64,000 bases of DNA, from positions 2,170,001 through 2,234,000 of the forward strand of contig OZ245874.1 in NCBI GenBank assembly GCA_965229335.1, read 5' to 3'. Within the stretch, counting starts at the first letter, position 1. Every line of letters starts with the position of its first letter. Origin of the DNA: JAFKFH01 sp017307375 (GTDB lineage Bacteria > Pseudomonadota > Alphaproteobacteria > Ferrovibrionales > Ferrovibrionaceae). The position numbers and the translations under genes are program-made. Positions 16,679 through 25,584 of the stretch are shown here, piece after piece. The notes under the pieces are model-generated. The model was not told where the DNA came from. It made no database searches and was given only the letters and a program-made list of their open reading frames with translations.

Positions 16679-18337
16679 ATGCTCGGGTTGATGCAGGATC
16701 GTGCGCTGCTGATCTCGGACCTGATCGAATATGCCGCGCTCTATCACGGGGATACCGAGGTCGTCTCGCGCAGCATCGAGGGGCCGATCCACCGCACCAA
16801 TTACCGTGAGCTGCGGCAGCGCTCCAAGCAGCTGGCCAATGCCTTGACCGCCCTGGGCGTCAAGTTCGGCGACCGCGTCGGCACGCTGGCCTGGAACGGC
16901 TATCGCCACATGGAACTGTATTACGGCATCTCCGGCATGGGGGCCGTGCTGCACACGATCAACCCCCGCCTGTTCCCCGAACAGATCACCTATATCGCCA
17001 ATCACGCCGAAGACCAGTTCCTGTTCTTCGACCTGACCTTCGCACCGCTGATCGAGAAGCTGGCGCCGACGATGAAGACGGTCAAGGCGTTCGTCGCCAT
17101 GACCGATCGCGCGCACATGCCCAAGATCAATACCGGCAGCGTCGATCTGCTCTGCTACGAGGATCTGATCGACAGCCATTCGGCCGATTTCGAGTGGCCG
17201 CAGTTCGACGAGAAGACGGCATCGTCGCTGTGCTACACCTCGGGCACGACCGGCAATCCGAAGGGCGTGCTCTATTCGCACCGCTCGACGGTGCTGCACT
17301 CGTTCTGCGTCTGCAGCCGGGACGGCCTCGGCCTGTCGTCGGCCGACAGCGCGCTGATCATCGTGCCGCTGTTCCATGCCAATGCCTGGGGCATTCCCTA
17401 TGCCGCCGCGATGTGCGGGGCCAAGCTGGTGCTGCCCGGCGCCCAGCTCGACGGCAAGTCGGTCTATGAACTGACCCGTGACGAAAAGTGCAATTTCTCG
17501 GCCGGCGTGCCGACGGTGTGGCTGATGTTCTTCGGCTATGTCGACCAGAACCCGCATCTCGACGTCAAGAAGGACATCGTCCTGGAGCGTCTGGTGATCG
17601 GCGGCTCGGCTGCGCCGCGCGCGATGATCGAGCGCTTCCACAATGATTTCGGCGCCTATGTCGTGCATGCCTGGGGCATGACCGAGATGAGCCCGCTCGG
17701 CACCACCGGCAACCTGCTCAAGCGGCATGCCGACCTGCCGATCGAAAAGCGTTTCGATATCCAGCAGAAGCAGGGTCGGGCGGTCTTCGGCGTCGACATG
17801 AAGATCACCGACGACCAGGGCAAGGAACTGCCGCGCGACGGCCATGCGTTCGGCAACCTCAAGGTCCGCGGCCCCTGGATCACCAAGGGCTACTTCAAGG
17901 GCGAGGGCGGGCAGGTGCTCGACGAGCAGGGGTACTTCGACACCGGCGACGTCGCGACGCTCGATCCCGAAGGCTACATGCAGATCACCGACCGCTCGAA
18001 GGACGTGATCAAGTCCGGCGGCGAATGGATCTCGTCGATCGATGTCGAGAACGCTGCGGTCGGCCATCCCGCGGTACAGGAAGCTGCCGTCATCGGCGTG
18101 TTCCATGCCAAGTGGCAGGAACGCCCGCTGCTGATCGTCATCAAGAAGCCGGGCCAGGACGTCACCGGCCCAGAGCTGATCAAGTTCCTGGAAAGCCGCA
18201 TCGCCAAGTGGTGGCTGCCCGACGACGTGGTCTTCGTCGACGAGTTGCCGCATACCGCCACCGGCAAGCTGCTGAAGACCAAGCTGCGCGAGCAGTTCAA
18301 GGATCACAAGCTGCCGACGGCAGACGCCGCGGAATGA
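16679..18337 (+). CDS. Fatty-acyl-CoA ligase (AMP-forming)
   Basis: A 552-residue adenylate-forming enzyme that activates a carboxylic acid with ATP and CoA. The P-loop-like motif is SLCYTSGTTGNPKG, followed by AWGMTEMSPLG, YFDTGDVA and DRSKDVIKSGGEWIS. The C-terminal catalytic Lys is in ATGKLLKTKLRE. It resembles medium/long-chain acyl-CoA synthetases and the related 3-methylmercaptopropionyl-CoA ligases (DmdB type), which sequence alone does not separate. GGGAGG, 7 bases before the ATG at 16679, decides the start. A GC-rich hairpin follows the stop. Confidence 0.9.
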   Translation: MLGLMQDRALLISDLIEYAALYHGDTEVVSRSIEGPIHRTNYRELRQRSKQLANALTALGVKFGDRVGTLAWNGYRHMELYYGISGMGAVLHTINPRLFPEQITYIANHAEDQFLFFDLTFAPLIEKLAPTMKTVKAFVAMTDRAHMPKINTGSVDLLCYEDLIDSHSADFEWPQFDEKTASSLCYTSGTTGNPKGVLYSHRSTVLHSFCVCSRDGLGLSSADSALIIVPLFHANAWGIPYAAAMCGAKLVLPGAQLDGKSVYELTRDEKCNFSAGVPTVWLMFFGYVDQNPHLDVKKDIVLERLVIGGSAAPRAMIERFHNDFGAYVVHAWGMTEMSPLGTTGNLLKRHADLPIEKRFDIQQKQGRAVFGVDMKITDDQGKELPRDGHAFGNLKVRGPWITKGYFKGEGGQVLDEQGYFDTGDVATLDPEGYMQITDRSKDVIKSGGEWISSIDVENAAVGHPAVQEAAVIGVFHAKWQERPLLIVIKKPGQDVTGPELIKFLESRIAKWWLPDDVVFVDELPHTATGKLLKTKLREQFKDHKLPTADAAE

Positions 18338-18370
18338 GATAAGCGACACCCTCAAGTCGCGCTCAGGGGC

Positions 18371-18398
18371 AGCGGGGGAAGGGCGACCTTCCCCCGCT
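18371..18398 (+). terminator. Strong hairpin after the acyl-CoA ligase gene
   Basis: AGCGGGGGAAGG pairs perfectly with CCTTCCCCCGCT over 12 bp around a GCGA (GNRA) tetraloop, 33 bases after the stop codon. There is little T-tract after it, so it may be a weak intrinsic terminator or an mRNA-stabilising 3' hairpin. Confidence 0.6.
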
Positions 18399-18479
18399 TG
18401 CGATTCATGGCGGCTGGCTTAAGCTCGGAGGCAGGGAGAGCGGCATGGGGGACGTGCCGCCGGCGATGCGAGGGGCCGC

Positions 18480-19580
18480 ATGGACGATGGTTCGAGTACG
18501 AGCGATCCGGCCATGGACGAGGATGCCGGGGGCGATCCGATCCGGGACGCCCGCATCCTGATCGTCGACGACAACGCGGCCAATGTCGCGCTGCTCGAAG
18601 GCATCCTGGCCAACGACGACTTCCACAACATCCACGCGACGACCGACCCGCGTGCCGTCGAGGGGCTGCAGGCGGCCCAGCCGTTCGACCTGATCCTGCT
18701 CGACTATCGGATGCCGCATATGGACGGTGTCGAGGTGATGCATCGCCTGGCGCGGGCGATGCGGGACGATTACCTGCCGGTGCTGGTCCTGACCGCGCAG
18801 GACGACCGGGCGACGCGGTTGAAGGCGCTGGAGGCCGGCGCCAAGGATTTCATCACCAAGCCTTTTGATTCGGTCGAGGTGCTGCACCGCATCCGCAACA
18901 TGCTGGAGGTGCGCAGGCTTTACAACGACCGCAAGCGCGAGAACGAGCGGCTGGAAGCGGCAGTGCGCGCGCGAACCCACGAGCTTGAGGAGACCCGTCG
19001 CAAGATCATCGAGCGGCTGGGCCGTGCGGGCGAGTATCGCGACAACGAGACCGGCATGCATGTCATCCGCATGTCCAAATGCTGCCAGTTGCTGGCGTTG
19101 CGGGCCGGCCTGCCCGAGACCGAGGCCGAACTGATCCTGCAGGCCAGCCCGATGCACGACGTCGGCAAGATCGGCGTGCCGGATTCGATCCTGCTCAAGC
19201 CGGGCAAGCTGACGACGGACGAATGGGACCTGATGAAGACGCATGCCGAGATCGGCGGCGACATCATCGGCGACGATCCCTCGGCCCTGCTGCAGGCCGC
19301 CCGCGTCATCGCGCTGACCCATCACGAGAAGTGGGACGGCACGGGCTACCCCCGTGGCCTCTCCGGAGAAGATATTCCCATCGCCGGACGGATCGCGGCG
19401 ATCTGCGACGTCTTCGACGCACTGCTGTCGGAGCGCCCCTACAAGCAGCCCTGGTCCTTCGACGAGGCGGTAGCCTATATCCGGGACAATGCCGGCCGCC
19501 ACTTCGATCCACGCCTGGCCAGGCTGTTTCTCGAAGCGCTGCCCGAGATCATGGTTATCCGCGAGACCTACAAGGATTAA
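18480..19580 (+). CDS. Response regulator with HD-GYP domain (c-di-GMP phosphodiesterase)
   Basis: A 366-residue protein. A receiver (~24-140) has phosphoacceptor Asp75 and Lys127. A short helical linker leads to an HD-GYP domain (~172-360) with intact metal and substrate motifs: HD at 226-227 in MHDVGKIGVPD and HHEKWDGTGYP at 281-291. It should hydrolyse c-di-GMP when its receiver is phosphorylated, lowering c-di-GMP and favouring motility. It is convergent with a hybrid kinase and shares a TTAA stop with it, so that kinase is a plausible partner. Confidence 0.92.
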   Translation: MDDGSSTSDPAMDEDAGGDPIRDARILIVDDNAANVALLEGILANDDFHNIHATTDPRAVEGLQAAQPFDLILLDYRMPHMDGVEVMHRLARAMRDDYLPVLVLTAQDDRATRLKALEAGAKDFITKPFDSVEVLHRIRNMLEVRRLYNDRKRENERLEAAVRARTHELEETRRKIIERLGRAGEYRDNETGMHVIRMSKCCQLLALRAGLPETEAELILQASPMHDVGKIGVPDSILLKPGKLTTDEWDLMKTHAEIGGDIIGDDPSALLQAARVIALTHHEKWDGTGYPRGLSGEDIPIAGRIAAICDVFDALLSERPYKQPWSFDEAVAYIRDNAGRHFDPRLARLFLEALPEIMVIRETYKD

Positions 19581-21154
19581 TGCCCGGCGTCGAGAATCGA
19601 CCGTAGCTTCGTTGCCAGCTCGACCTGGCGATAGGGCTTGGGCAGGAAGATGTCGGCGAAGTCGTTCTGCGTACCGGCATGCATGCTGCCGCGGGCGAAA
19701 CCCGAAGTCAGCAGAACCTTGAGGTCCGGACGCTGGCGGCGCGCGACCCTTGCCAGTTCGTCGCCGCTCATCGAACCGGGCATGACGACATCGGTGAACA
19801 GCAGGTCGATGTTTGCCTCGCGGCCCAGGATGCCCAGCGCCTCGTCGGCATTCGCCGCCTCGATCACCCGATAGCCCAGCGCGCCGAGCTGGGCGACGAC
19901 GACCTCGCGCACTTCCGGATTGTCCTCGACGACCAGGATGCGTTCGCCCTGGCGGATGGTCGGGGCGGCCGGCGATCCGGCGTCGGCCGGCGGCGAGCCG
20001 GCCGCTTCCGCGCGGGGCAGATAGAGCCGTACGGTCGTGCCCCGGTCCGGTTCGGAGTAGATCTTGACGTGGCCGTGCGACTGGCGCGCGAAGCCGTAGA
20101 CCATCGACAGGCCGAGGCCGGTTCCTTCGCCCGGTGCCTTGGTGGTGAAGAACGGTTCGAAGGCACGGGCGAGAGTTTCCGGCGACATGCCCCCGCCGGC
20201 ATCGGTTATCGCGACCATCACATAGTCGCCGGGGGTCACGTCCGCATTTTGCTTGGCGTAGTCCTCGTCCAGATGGAAGTTCTCGGCAGCGATGGCGATC
20301 CTGCCGCCGGCCGGCATCGCGTCGCGGGCGTTGATAGCGAGGTTGACGAGGGCGGTTTCGAACTGCACCGGGTCGGCCAGCGCGGGCCACAGATCGGGTG
20401 ACAGGTCGACGGCGATCTCAATGCGTTCGCCCAGCGTGCGGCGTAACAGCGCCGCCGTCGCCGCGATGCACTCGTCCATCGCCAGGACCTTGGCGTTCAG
20501 CGGTTGCTGGCGGGCGAAGGCAAGGAGTTGCCGGGTCAGGTCGGCGCCCCGCAACGCCGCCTTCAGGGCGGCTTCGGTCAGTTCGACCGCCTCGGGGTCG
20601 CGGGCGACGCGCATCTGCAGCAGGTCGAGCGAGCCGATGACGATGGCCAGCAGGTTGTTGAAGTCATGGGCGATGCCGCCGGTGAGCTGGCCGACCGCTT
20701 CAAGCCGCTGCGAGCGGCGGGCGCGATCTTCGGTGACCAGCCGCTCGGTCATGTCCCGGCCGATGAAGATGTGCTGCTGTTCGTCGTCGAGCCAGACGCC
20801 GGTCCAGGCCAGAGTCACCGGATGGCCGTCGCGATGGACGTAGCGGCACTCGAAGTTGCGGGTCGTCCGGCCGCGACGCGCCACTCGCATCTCGAGGCGC
20901 GTGGCATCGAGGTCGGGCGGATAGAGGAATTCCTTGGCGCTGTGCCCCTGCATCTCGCCCGGCTCGCGGCCGAGGATGGTACGCGCGCTGGGCGACACCC
21001 GCAGCAGTTCCCCCTGGCGCGACACCACCAGGATCAGGTCGAGCGAGGTTTCGAACAGCCGCTGGTTGGTCGCGTTGTCGACATCGGCGTCGCCGCGCGC
21101 CGGCGGCGGTGCCGTGCCGGATATCCGATCAAGAAGGTCGCGCCACAGGCCCAT
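19577..21154 (-). CDS. Soluble PAS hybrid histidine kinase
   Basis: A 525-residue cytoplasmic kinase with no membrane segment. A PAS domain (~28-140) is followed by the phosphoacceptor motif GGIAHDFNNLLA (His163), the form used by the HWE-unrelated NtrB-like/PAS hybrid kinases, then the ATPase domain (NLAINARDAMPAGG, DAGGGM, GEGTGLGLSMVYGF) and a C-terminal receiver (~408-525, ILVVEDNPEV, LLFTDVVMPG). It shares its stop codon with the convergent HD-GYP regulator at 19577-19580. Confidence 0.92.
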   Translation of the reverse strand: MGLWRDLLDRISGTAPPPARGDADVDNATNQRLFETSLDLILVVSRQGELLRVSPSARTILGREPGEMQGHSAKEFLYPPDLDATRLEMRVARRGRTTRNFECRYVHRDGHPVTLAWTGVWLDDEQQHIFIGRDMTERLVTEDRARRSQRLEAVGQLTGGIAHDFNNLLAIVIGSLDLLQMRVARDPEAVELTEAALKAALRGADLTRQLLAFARQQPLNAKVLAMDECIAATAALLRRTLGERIEIAVDLSPDLWPALADPVQFETALVNLAINARDAMPAGGRIAIAAENFHLDEDYAKQNADVTPGDYVMVAITDAGGGMSPETLARAFEPFFTTKAPGEGTGLGLSMVYGFARQSHGHVKIYSEPDRGTTVRLYLPRAEAAGSPPADAGSPAAPTIRQGERILVVEDNPEVREVVVAQLGALGYRVIEAANADEALGILGREANIDLLFTDVVMPGSMSGDELARVARRQRPDLKVLLTSGFARGSMHAGTQNDFADIFLPKPYRQVELATKLRSILDAGH

Positions 21155-21171
21155 CGCCGATCAGCCTATCA

Positions 21172-22251
21172 TCAACGACCCGTCAATTGCGCGACGATCC
21201 GGTCGGCGGCCTGGGCAATGCCGCTCGGTTCCAGCGGCGGTGCCCTGGGCCGGTCGAGCAGCGCCAGGATGGCGGCGGCAACCTCGGCAGCCGGCGCGTC
21301 GAAGGCATGGCCCGGCAGCTTGGCCGCGCAGGCGTGATCGGCGGCGAAGGCATCCAGTGCTGCAGCTTCCGGCCAGTCTTCGCGCGCCGCATAGAGCAGC
21401 CGGGTGCGGTTGACCGCCGCTTCGACGAACATGCCGTAACCCGGCTTGGTGATCAGCAGATCGACCGACGCCATCGCGTCGATGAACGAGAGGCCCAGGC
21501 GGTCGAGGGCGAGCGCGTCCCGCCGGGTCGCGGCATCCTCGGCGCGGGCGAAGACATAGGTGACGCCGGGTACTTCTGGCCAGGCCGCTGCCGGGGTGCC
21601 ACCACGGATGCCGCCGGCCGAGACCAGGACCAGGGCCTGTTCCCCGTCCGCGAGGGCGTCGCGCCGGCCGGTGCCGCGGCGCCCGATCGGACCGATATCG
21701 ACGACGCCGGGAATGCCCGGCATCGGCATGCCCGGGGCGCAACGCAGGAACGGCCGGGCCCCGGCATAGGCCATACGCTGTTCCAGCACGATCGGCACCA
21801 CATCGGGTTCGCCGCCGCGATAGTGATCGAGGATGTCTGCCCAGTTGAGCGACGACAGCCCGATCGCCGGCAGGCGCAGCTCGGCGGCCGCCGCAAGCGA
21901 GACATAGCCTGCATTGCACAGCACCAGGTCGGGTGACAAGGCGTGCAGCACGGCCATTTCGTCCTCGATCGCGCCGTGCCAGTCGCGGTGCAGTCCGGCG
22001 TAGCGGGCAAGGCTGGCCGGCCAGTCGATGGCGACCGGCGACGTCATGGCAAGGCCGAAATCGGGCGGCGCAGGGCCCTGTTCGACCGGGCCCGACAGGA
22101 AACCCGCGATCACGCCTTCCGGAAAGTCACCACGCAGCGTGATGCGAAGATCGGGCAGTTGCCGCCGCACCGCCTCCAGCACCGGGCCGGTCTGGGCCAG
22201 GTGCCCGTAGCCATGCGCCGTCACCGAGACGACGAGATGCGGTGCGGCCAC
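21172..22251 (-). CDS. GT-B fold glycosyltransferase-like protein
   Basis: A 359-residue protein with the layout of MurG/UDP-glycosyltransferase GT-B enzymes. The N-terminal motif VTAHGYGHLAQTGPVLEA resembles the sugar-acceptor loop, and the C-terminal part (LLITKPGYGMFVEA) resembles the nucleotide-sugar site. It is also like the N-terminal half of L-arabinokinase-type proteins. The donor and acceptor are unknown. A GTG start at 22251 lies one base after the stop of the upstream coiled-coil protein gene, with no ribosome site of its own, so it is probably translationally coupled. Confidence 0.7.
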   Translation of the reverse strand: MAAPHLVVSVTAHGYGHLAQTGPVLEAVRRQLPDLRITLRGDFPEGVIAGFLSGPVEQGPAPPDFGLAMTSPVAIDWPASLARYAGLHRDWHGAIEDEMAVLHALSPDLVLCNAGYVSLAAAAELRLPAIGLSSLNWADILDHYRGGEPDVVPIVLEQRMAYAGARPFLRCAPGMPMPGIPGVVDIGPIGRRGTGRRDALADGEQALVLVSAGGIRGGTPAAAWPEVPGVTYVFARAEDAATRRDALALDRLGLSFIDAMASVDLLITKPGYGMFVEAAVNRTRLLYAAREDWPEAAALDAFAADHACAAKLPGHAFDAPAAEVAAAILALLDRPRAPPLEPSGIAQAADRIVAQLTGR

Positions 22252-22252
22252 G

Positions 22253-23473
22253 CTATTCGGTCTTGGGCGGCTCGGCCCCCGAGCCGGGGACCAACCGGCG
22301 CCGCGGGGTTTCGATCGCCGGCGGCGGTGCCGGATTGGCGGGTTCCTGGGCGGCGGGCGGGGGCGGGATAGGTGTGGTCGCCGGCGGGGCCGGGGCGGGC
22401 TGGATGCGCTGCGGCTCGGCGACCGGCGCGGCGGGGCGGGGCGCTTCCGGAATCCGGTTCATCGCCGGCGGCGGCGCTGCCTGGATCGGCTGGCGAGTCG
22501 GGCTGCCCGGCAACAGGCCGATCACGGCCAGCACGGCGATCCCGCCGATCGCGGCGCCGACGACCAGACCCAGCAGCAGGCCCCAGGACCGTCGGCGCGG
22601 GCCTGCGAGGCCCGCCAGGCTTTCCAGCCGGCTGGTAAGTTCCGTCTGGTTCTGGCCGATCCGGTCGATTTCGCGGGACAGCAGCTGATGGAGATCGTCG
22701 AGCTCGGCGCGGATGACCGGGGCCGTGCGCTCGGCGACATTCACCTGGCTCAGCATTTCCAGATCGCGCCGCATCGCGGTCAGCGTGTCGACGATCGCCC
22801 CGGTCGAGGCGCTGGTCGCGGGGTTGATCACCACGGCCTTGTCGCCGCGGCTCGATTCCATCAACTCGCGCAGCTGCGCCACTTCGGCGGTAAGGGTGAC
22901 CAGTGCCCTTTCGGAGGCATCGGTACGCGGCGCCTGCGCCGGTATCTGGGGTTGCGGCTGCGGCGGCGGCAGCAGCGGCGCCGCTTCGGCCAGCTTGGTA
23001 ATCGCGCCGGACAGGCCGGTCAGACGGTCCGACAGCGACGATTCCAGCGCCATCAGGTCGCGGCGCAGGGTTGCGAAGGCGCCGGCGGTGCCGCCATCCT
23101 CGCCGGGAACCGGCAGCACGGCGGGGCGATTCGACAGGGCCTTGATCGCGTCGCCGAGATGGCCGACCTGGCGCTCCGTCCGCTCGGCCCGCTCGATCAG
23201 CGGGCGCAGCTGGATCGCGCTACCCTTGAGCGTGGCGGCCAGCGCCTCGGCGAGCTTTTCCGGCACGCCCTCGCGAATCGCCTCGATTTCCTGCTTGATC
23301 GTGGTAAACGACCGCAATTCGCGGCCGAGTTCCTCGACCAGATCGGGCAATTCGCCCAGCGGCACCTGGCCCTTTTCGACCGCGGCGATTCGCTCGGCCA
23401 GAAAGTCCAACCGCTGCTCGATGCTGGTCGGCTTCAGTGTCCGCAGCGGATCCTTGGCGAAGTCGAAGCTCAT
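22253..23473 (-). CDS. Coiled-coil membrane protein with Pro-rich tail, unknown function
   Basis: A 406-residue protein I do not recognise. The N-terminal ~290 residues are helical with heptad-like stretches (coiled coil) broken by a Pro/Gln segment near 168-182. One membrane helix (~296-320, WGLLLGLVVGAAIGGIAVLA) follows a positive patch (GPRRRS), and the last ~85 residues are Pro/Ala-rich. That predicts a large cytoplasmic coiled coil anchored to the inner membrane with a disordered periplasmic tail, or the reverse. It may act in envelope organisation. It is coupled to the glycosyltransferase-like gene downstream. Confidence 0.7.
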   Translation of the reverse strand: MSFDFAKDPLRTLKPTSIEQRLDFLAERIAAVEKGQVPLGELPDLVEELGRELRSFTTIKQEIEAIREGVPEKLAEALAATLKGSAIQLRPLIERAERTERQVGHLGDAIKALSNRPAVLPVPGEDGGTAGAFATLRRDLMALESSLSDRLTGLSGAITKLAEAAPLLPPPQPQPQIPAQAPRTDASERALVTLTAEVAQLRELMESSRGDKAVVINPATSASTGAIVDTLTAMRRDLEMLSQVNVAERTAPVIRAELDDLHQLLSREIDRIGQNQTELTSRLESLAGLAGPRRRSWGLLLGLVVGAAIGGIAVLAVIGLLPGSPTRQPIQAAPPPAMNRIPEAPRPAAPVAEPQRIQPAPAPPATTPIPPPPAAQEPANPAPPPAIETPRRRLVPGSGAEPPKTE

Positions 23474-23551
23474 TTCATCGTCCGGGTCTCAGCGCGCGGC
23501 CCAAGGCTAGACGGTTGCGTCCGGTTTGCAAAGCGATCCGGTCGCGAGCGG

Positions 23552-24595
23552 TCAGAACGCGGCAAGCTGGTCGGCATAGACATGGGCCGCCTCGGGCGGC
23601 GGCGCAAGCACCTGGTTGGCGGGGGTCTCCATCGGCACGTCGCCGAGTCGGGCACCCGACATCGAGACGTTGTGGAACGAGACGCCTTCGAGCCGGCAGC
23701 CGCGCAGGTCCGCGCCCTGCAGGATCACGTCGCTCATCCGTGCGCCGGTGAAGTCGGCCATGATCAGGCAGGCATGGCGCAGCGACATGTTGGTCAGCCG
23801 GGCATTGCGGAACGATGCCAGCGGCAGGATCGCGTCCTCCATCGGGAAGCCGGTGAGGTCCATGTCGTCGAAGACCATGCGCACGCCGTCGCGCCCATTG
23901 GTCATCACCCAGGTCTCGTGCGCGCTCATCGCGCGACCGATATCGGGCGGCAGGCGGCGGGTCGGGCCGGTGGTCATGCCGGCCGGCGCGCCGATCGCAC
24001 CGAGCGCGTCGACATCGGCGAGCAGGGCGCCGTTCAGCACCGCACCGGAAAGATCGGCATGGCGCAGCACGGCGCGGCGCAGGTCGGCGCCGGTCATCTC
24101 GGCTCCGGCGAGGCTCGCGCCGGTCATGTCGGCGCCGGTCAGCTTGGCCCGGGTCAGCTTGGCGCCGACCATGGCCGCATTGCAGAAGCGGGTGGTGCGG
24201 TAGTCGCCGGGGGTCCATTCGCCGGTCTTCAGCGGGCCGACGGCGATGCCGCTCGACATCACCGCCTCGGACATGTCGGCGGTATCGAGCGAGGCGCCGG
24301 AGAACACGGCCGAGCGCAGATCGGCGCGGGTGAAATTGGTCCCGACCAGGTTGGCGTCGGTGAAGTCGCAGCCCAGCAGCGACGAAAACGAGAGATCGGC
24401 GTGGTTCAGATTGGCCCCGATGAAGGAACAGCCCATCAGCACCGCATCGCGCAGCGGGGCCTTGGCGAGGTTCAGGCCGGAAAGGTCCATGTTGCGCAGC
24501 ATCAGCCGCTTGCCGCCGCCCTTGCGCGAGACGAAGCGGATATGATCCTTGATCGCCTGGCGCAGCATGTCGCGCTGGATATCGTTCATCGCCAT
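23552..24595 (-). CDS. Pentapeptide-repeat protein
   Basis: A 347-residue protein built mostly of tandem A(D/N)LXX pentapeptides (for example LRNMDLSGLNLAKAPLRDA and ADMTGASLAGAEMTGADLR), expected to form a right-handed quadrilateral beta-helix. Two blocks (~32-115 and ~138-195, then ~240-320) are split by a linker containing PTRRLPPDIGRAMSAHETW. Such proteins act as protein scaffolds; a few mimic DNA and protect gyrase, but nothing here points to that. It lies 39 bases downstream of an unknown gene on the same strand, probably in one operon. Confidence 0.85.
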   Translation of the reverse strand: MAMNDIQRDMLRQAIKDHIRFVSRKGGGKRLMLRNMDLSGLNLAKAPLRDAVLMGCSFIGANLNHADLSFSSLLGCDFTDANLVGTNFTRADLRSAVFSGASLDTADMSEAVMSSGIAVGPLKTGEWTPGDYRTTRFCNAAMVGAKLTRAKLTGADMTGASLAGAEMTGADLRRAVLRHADLSGAVLNGALLADVDALGAIGAPAGMTTGPTRRLPPDIGRAMSAHETWVMTNGRDGVRMVFDDMDLTGFPMEDAILPLASFRNARLTNMSLRHACLIMADFTGARMSDVILQGADLRGCRLEGVSFHNVSMSGARLGDVPMETPANQVLAPPPEAAHVYADQLAAF

Positions 24596-24634
24596 GGTGT
24601 CAGCACTCCCTCCGGCGCGCCGGGCGGCCGGTAC

Positions 24635-25462
24635 TCAATGCCTGGTCGTCCGCCGGTTGTCCTCGATGACGAAGGCAAGCTCGGTCTTGACGTAAGCGGT
24701 CTCGATATCGTTGGGCATGGCCGTGACCGCCGAGATCACGTCCATCTGCACCCGGCGCGGCATGCGGCCGATATTGTTGACCAGCAGCACCTTGACCATC
24801 GGCCGGATCTTCATCGAGGTGATCAGGGTCATGACCATCGACTTGTAGACGTCGATCTTGATCCGGCTGCGTTCGGACAGCGTGAAGAAGCGCTCGATGA
24901 ACTCGGCCGGGGCGAGGTCGCGGTCCAGCAGGTCGCGCAGGATATTACGCAGCTCGACGAAGCATTCGGTGCGGATGTCGGAAATCTTCGACTTGATCGT
25001 CTGCTCGAGCTCGGCCTGGGCGCCCGGCGCGAACGAATGGCGGGCGGCGTAGTCGATGCACAGCCGCACGTCGTCGTGCAGCGCGCTTTTCGAGACTTCG
25101 GTAAGAATCGAGGGGACGAGGGTCGAGCGGCGTGCCCGCGGCGTCAGCCGCGCGGTCGCGGCCAGCGACATCACGTTCGCCGGATCGCGGGCGGCGACCA
25201 CGGCCAGCACCATCGGGTCCTCGAAGACGCCGATATCGATATCGTGATTGAGAAACAGTTCCGGCCCGATCAGCCAGTCATTGTCGCCGGGGATGCACAG
25301 CGACTCGCCCTCGCGATACTTTTCGCGCAGCGACTGCGCCAGCCGCTTGCCCGGGCCGGTCACGGCGCCGTCGCGAGCGATCTGGCCGCCTTGCGTCTGG
25401 TAGAGATGGTCGCGAACCGTCTCGGTCCATTCCCGGTCTATGCCGATCCTGACCTGAACCAT
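24635..25462 (-). CDS. Hypothetical protein, helical
   Basis: A 275-residue protein with no recognised family, no signal peptide and no membrane segment. The central part (MVLAVVAARDPANVMSLA to FAPGAQAELEQ) and the C-terminal part read like HEAT- or armadillo-style helical pairs. It lies directly upstream of the pentapeptide-repeat gene on the same strand, so both may serve one structure or complex. A hairpin separates it from the dgdA-type gene. Confidence 0.65.
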   Translation of the reverse strand: MVQVRIGIDREWTETVRDHLYQTQGGQIARDGAVTGPGKRLAQSLREKYREGESLCIPGDNDWLIGPELFLNHDIDIGVFEDPMVLAVVAARDPANVMSLAATARLTPRARRSTLVPSILTEVSKSALHDDVRLCIDYAARHSFAPGAQAELEQTIKSKISDIRTECFVELRNILRDLLDRDLAPAEFIERFFTLSERSRIKIDVYKSMVMTLITSMKIRPMVKVLLVNNIGRMPRRVQMDVISAVTAMPNDIETAYVKTELAFVIEDNRRTTRH

Positions 25463-25494
25463 TCGAACCCTTAACCCCCTCTGAACAGGCCCCC

Positions 25495-25519
25495 GGGACC
25501 TCCGCCACCTTGAGGTCCC
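25495..25519 (-). terminator. Hairpin between the dgdA-type gene and the downstream hypothetical gene
   Basis: GGGACCTC pairs perfectly with GAGGTCCC around a 9-base loop, in the 122-base gap after the dgdA-type stop. No T-tract follows on the minus strand. It may attenuate transcription between the two gene groups. Confidence 0.4.
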
Positions 25520-25584
25520 ATCTCTCCGGTACCTGTTTTGCCCGATCAGAGTTTAGGAAGGGTTAAATAGGTGAAGATCGCCCG

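Noticed and set aside
23552..24595. Gyrase-protecting or toxin-immunity pentapeptide protein
   Set aside because: Pentapeptide repeats are clear, but nothing nearby suggests a toxin, topoisomerase poison or resistance context.
22688..25474. A 928-codon open frame on the plus strand
   Set aside because: It covers three minus-strand genes including the pentapeptide-repeat gene; its repetitive composition mirrors those repeats.
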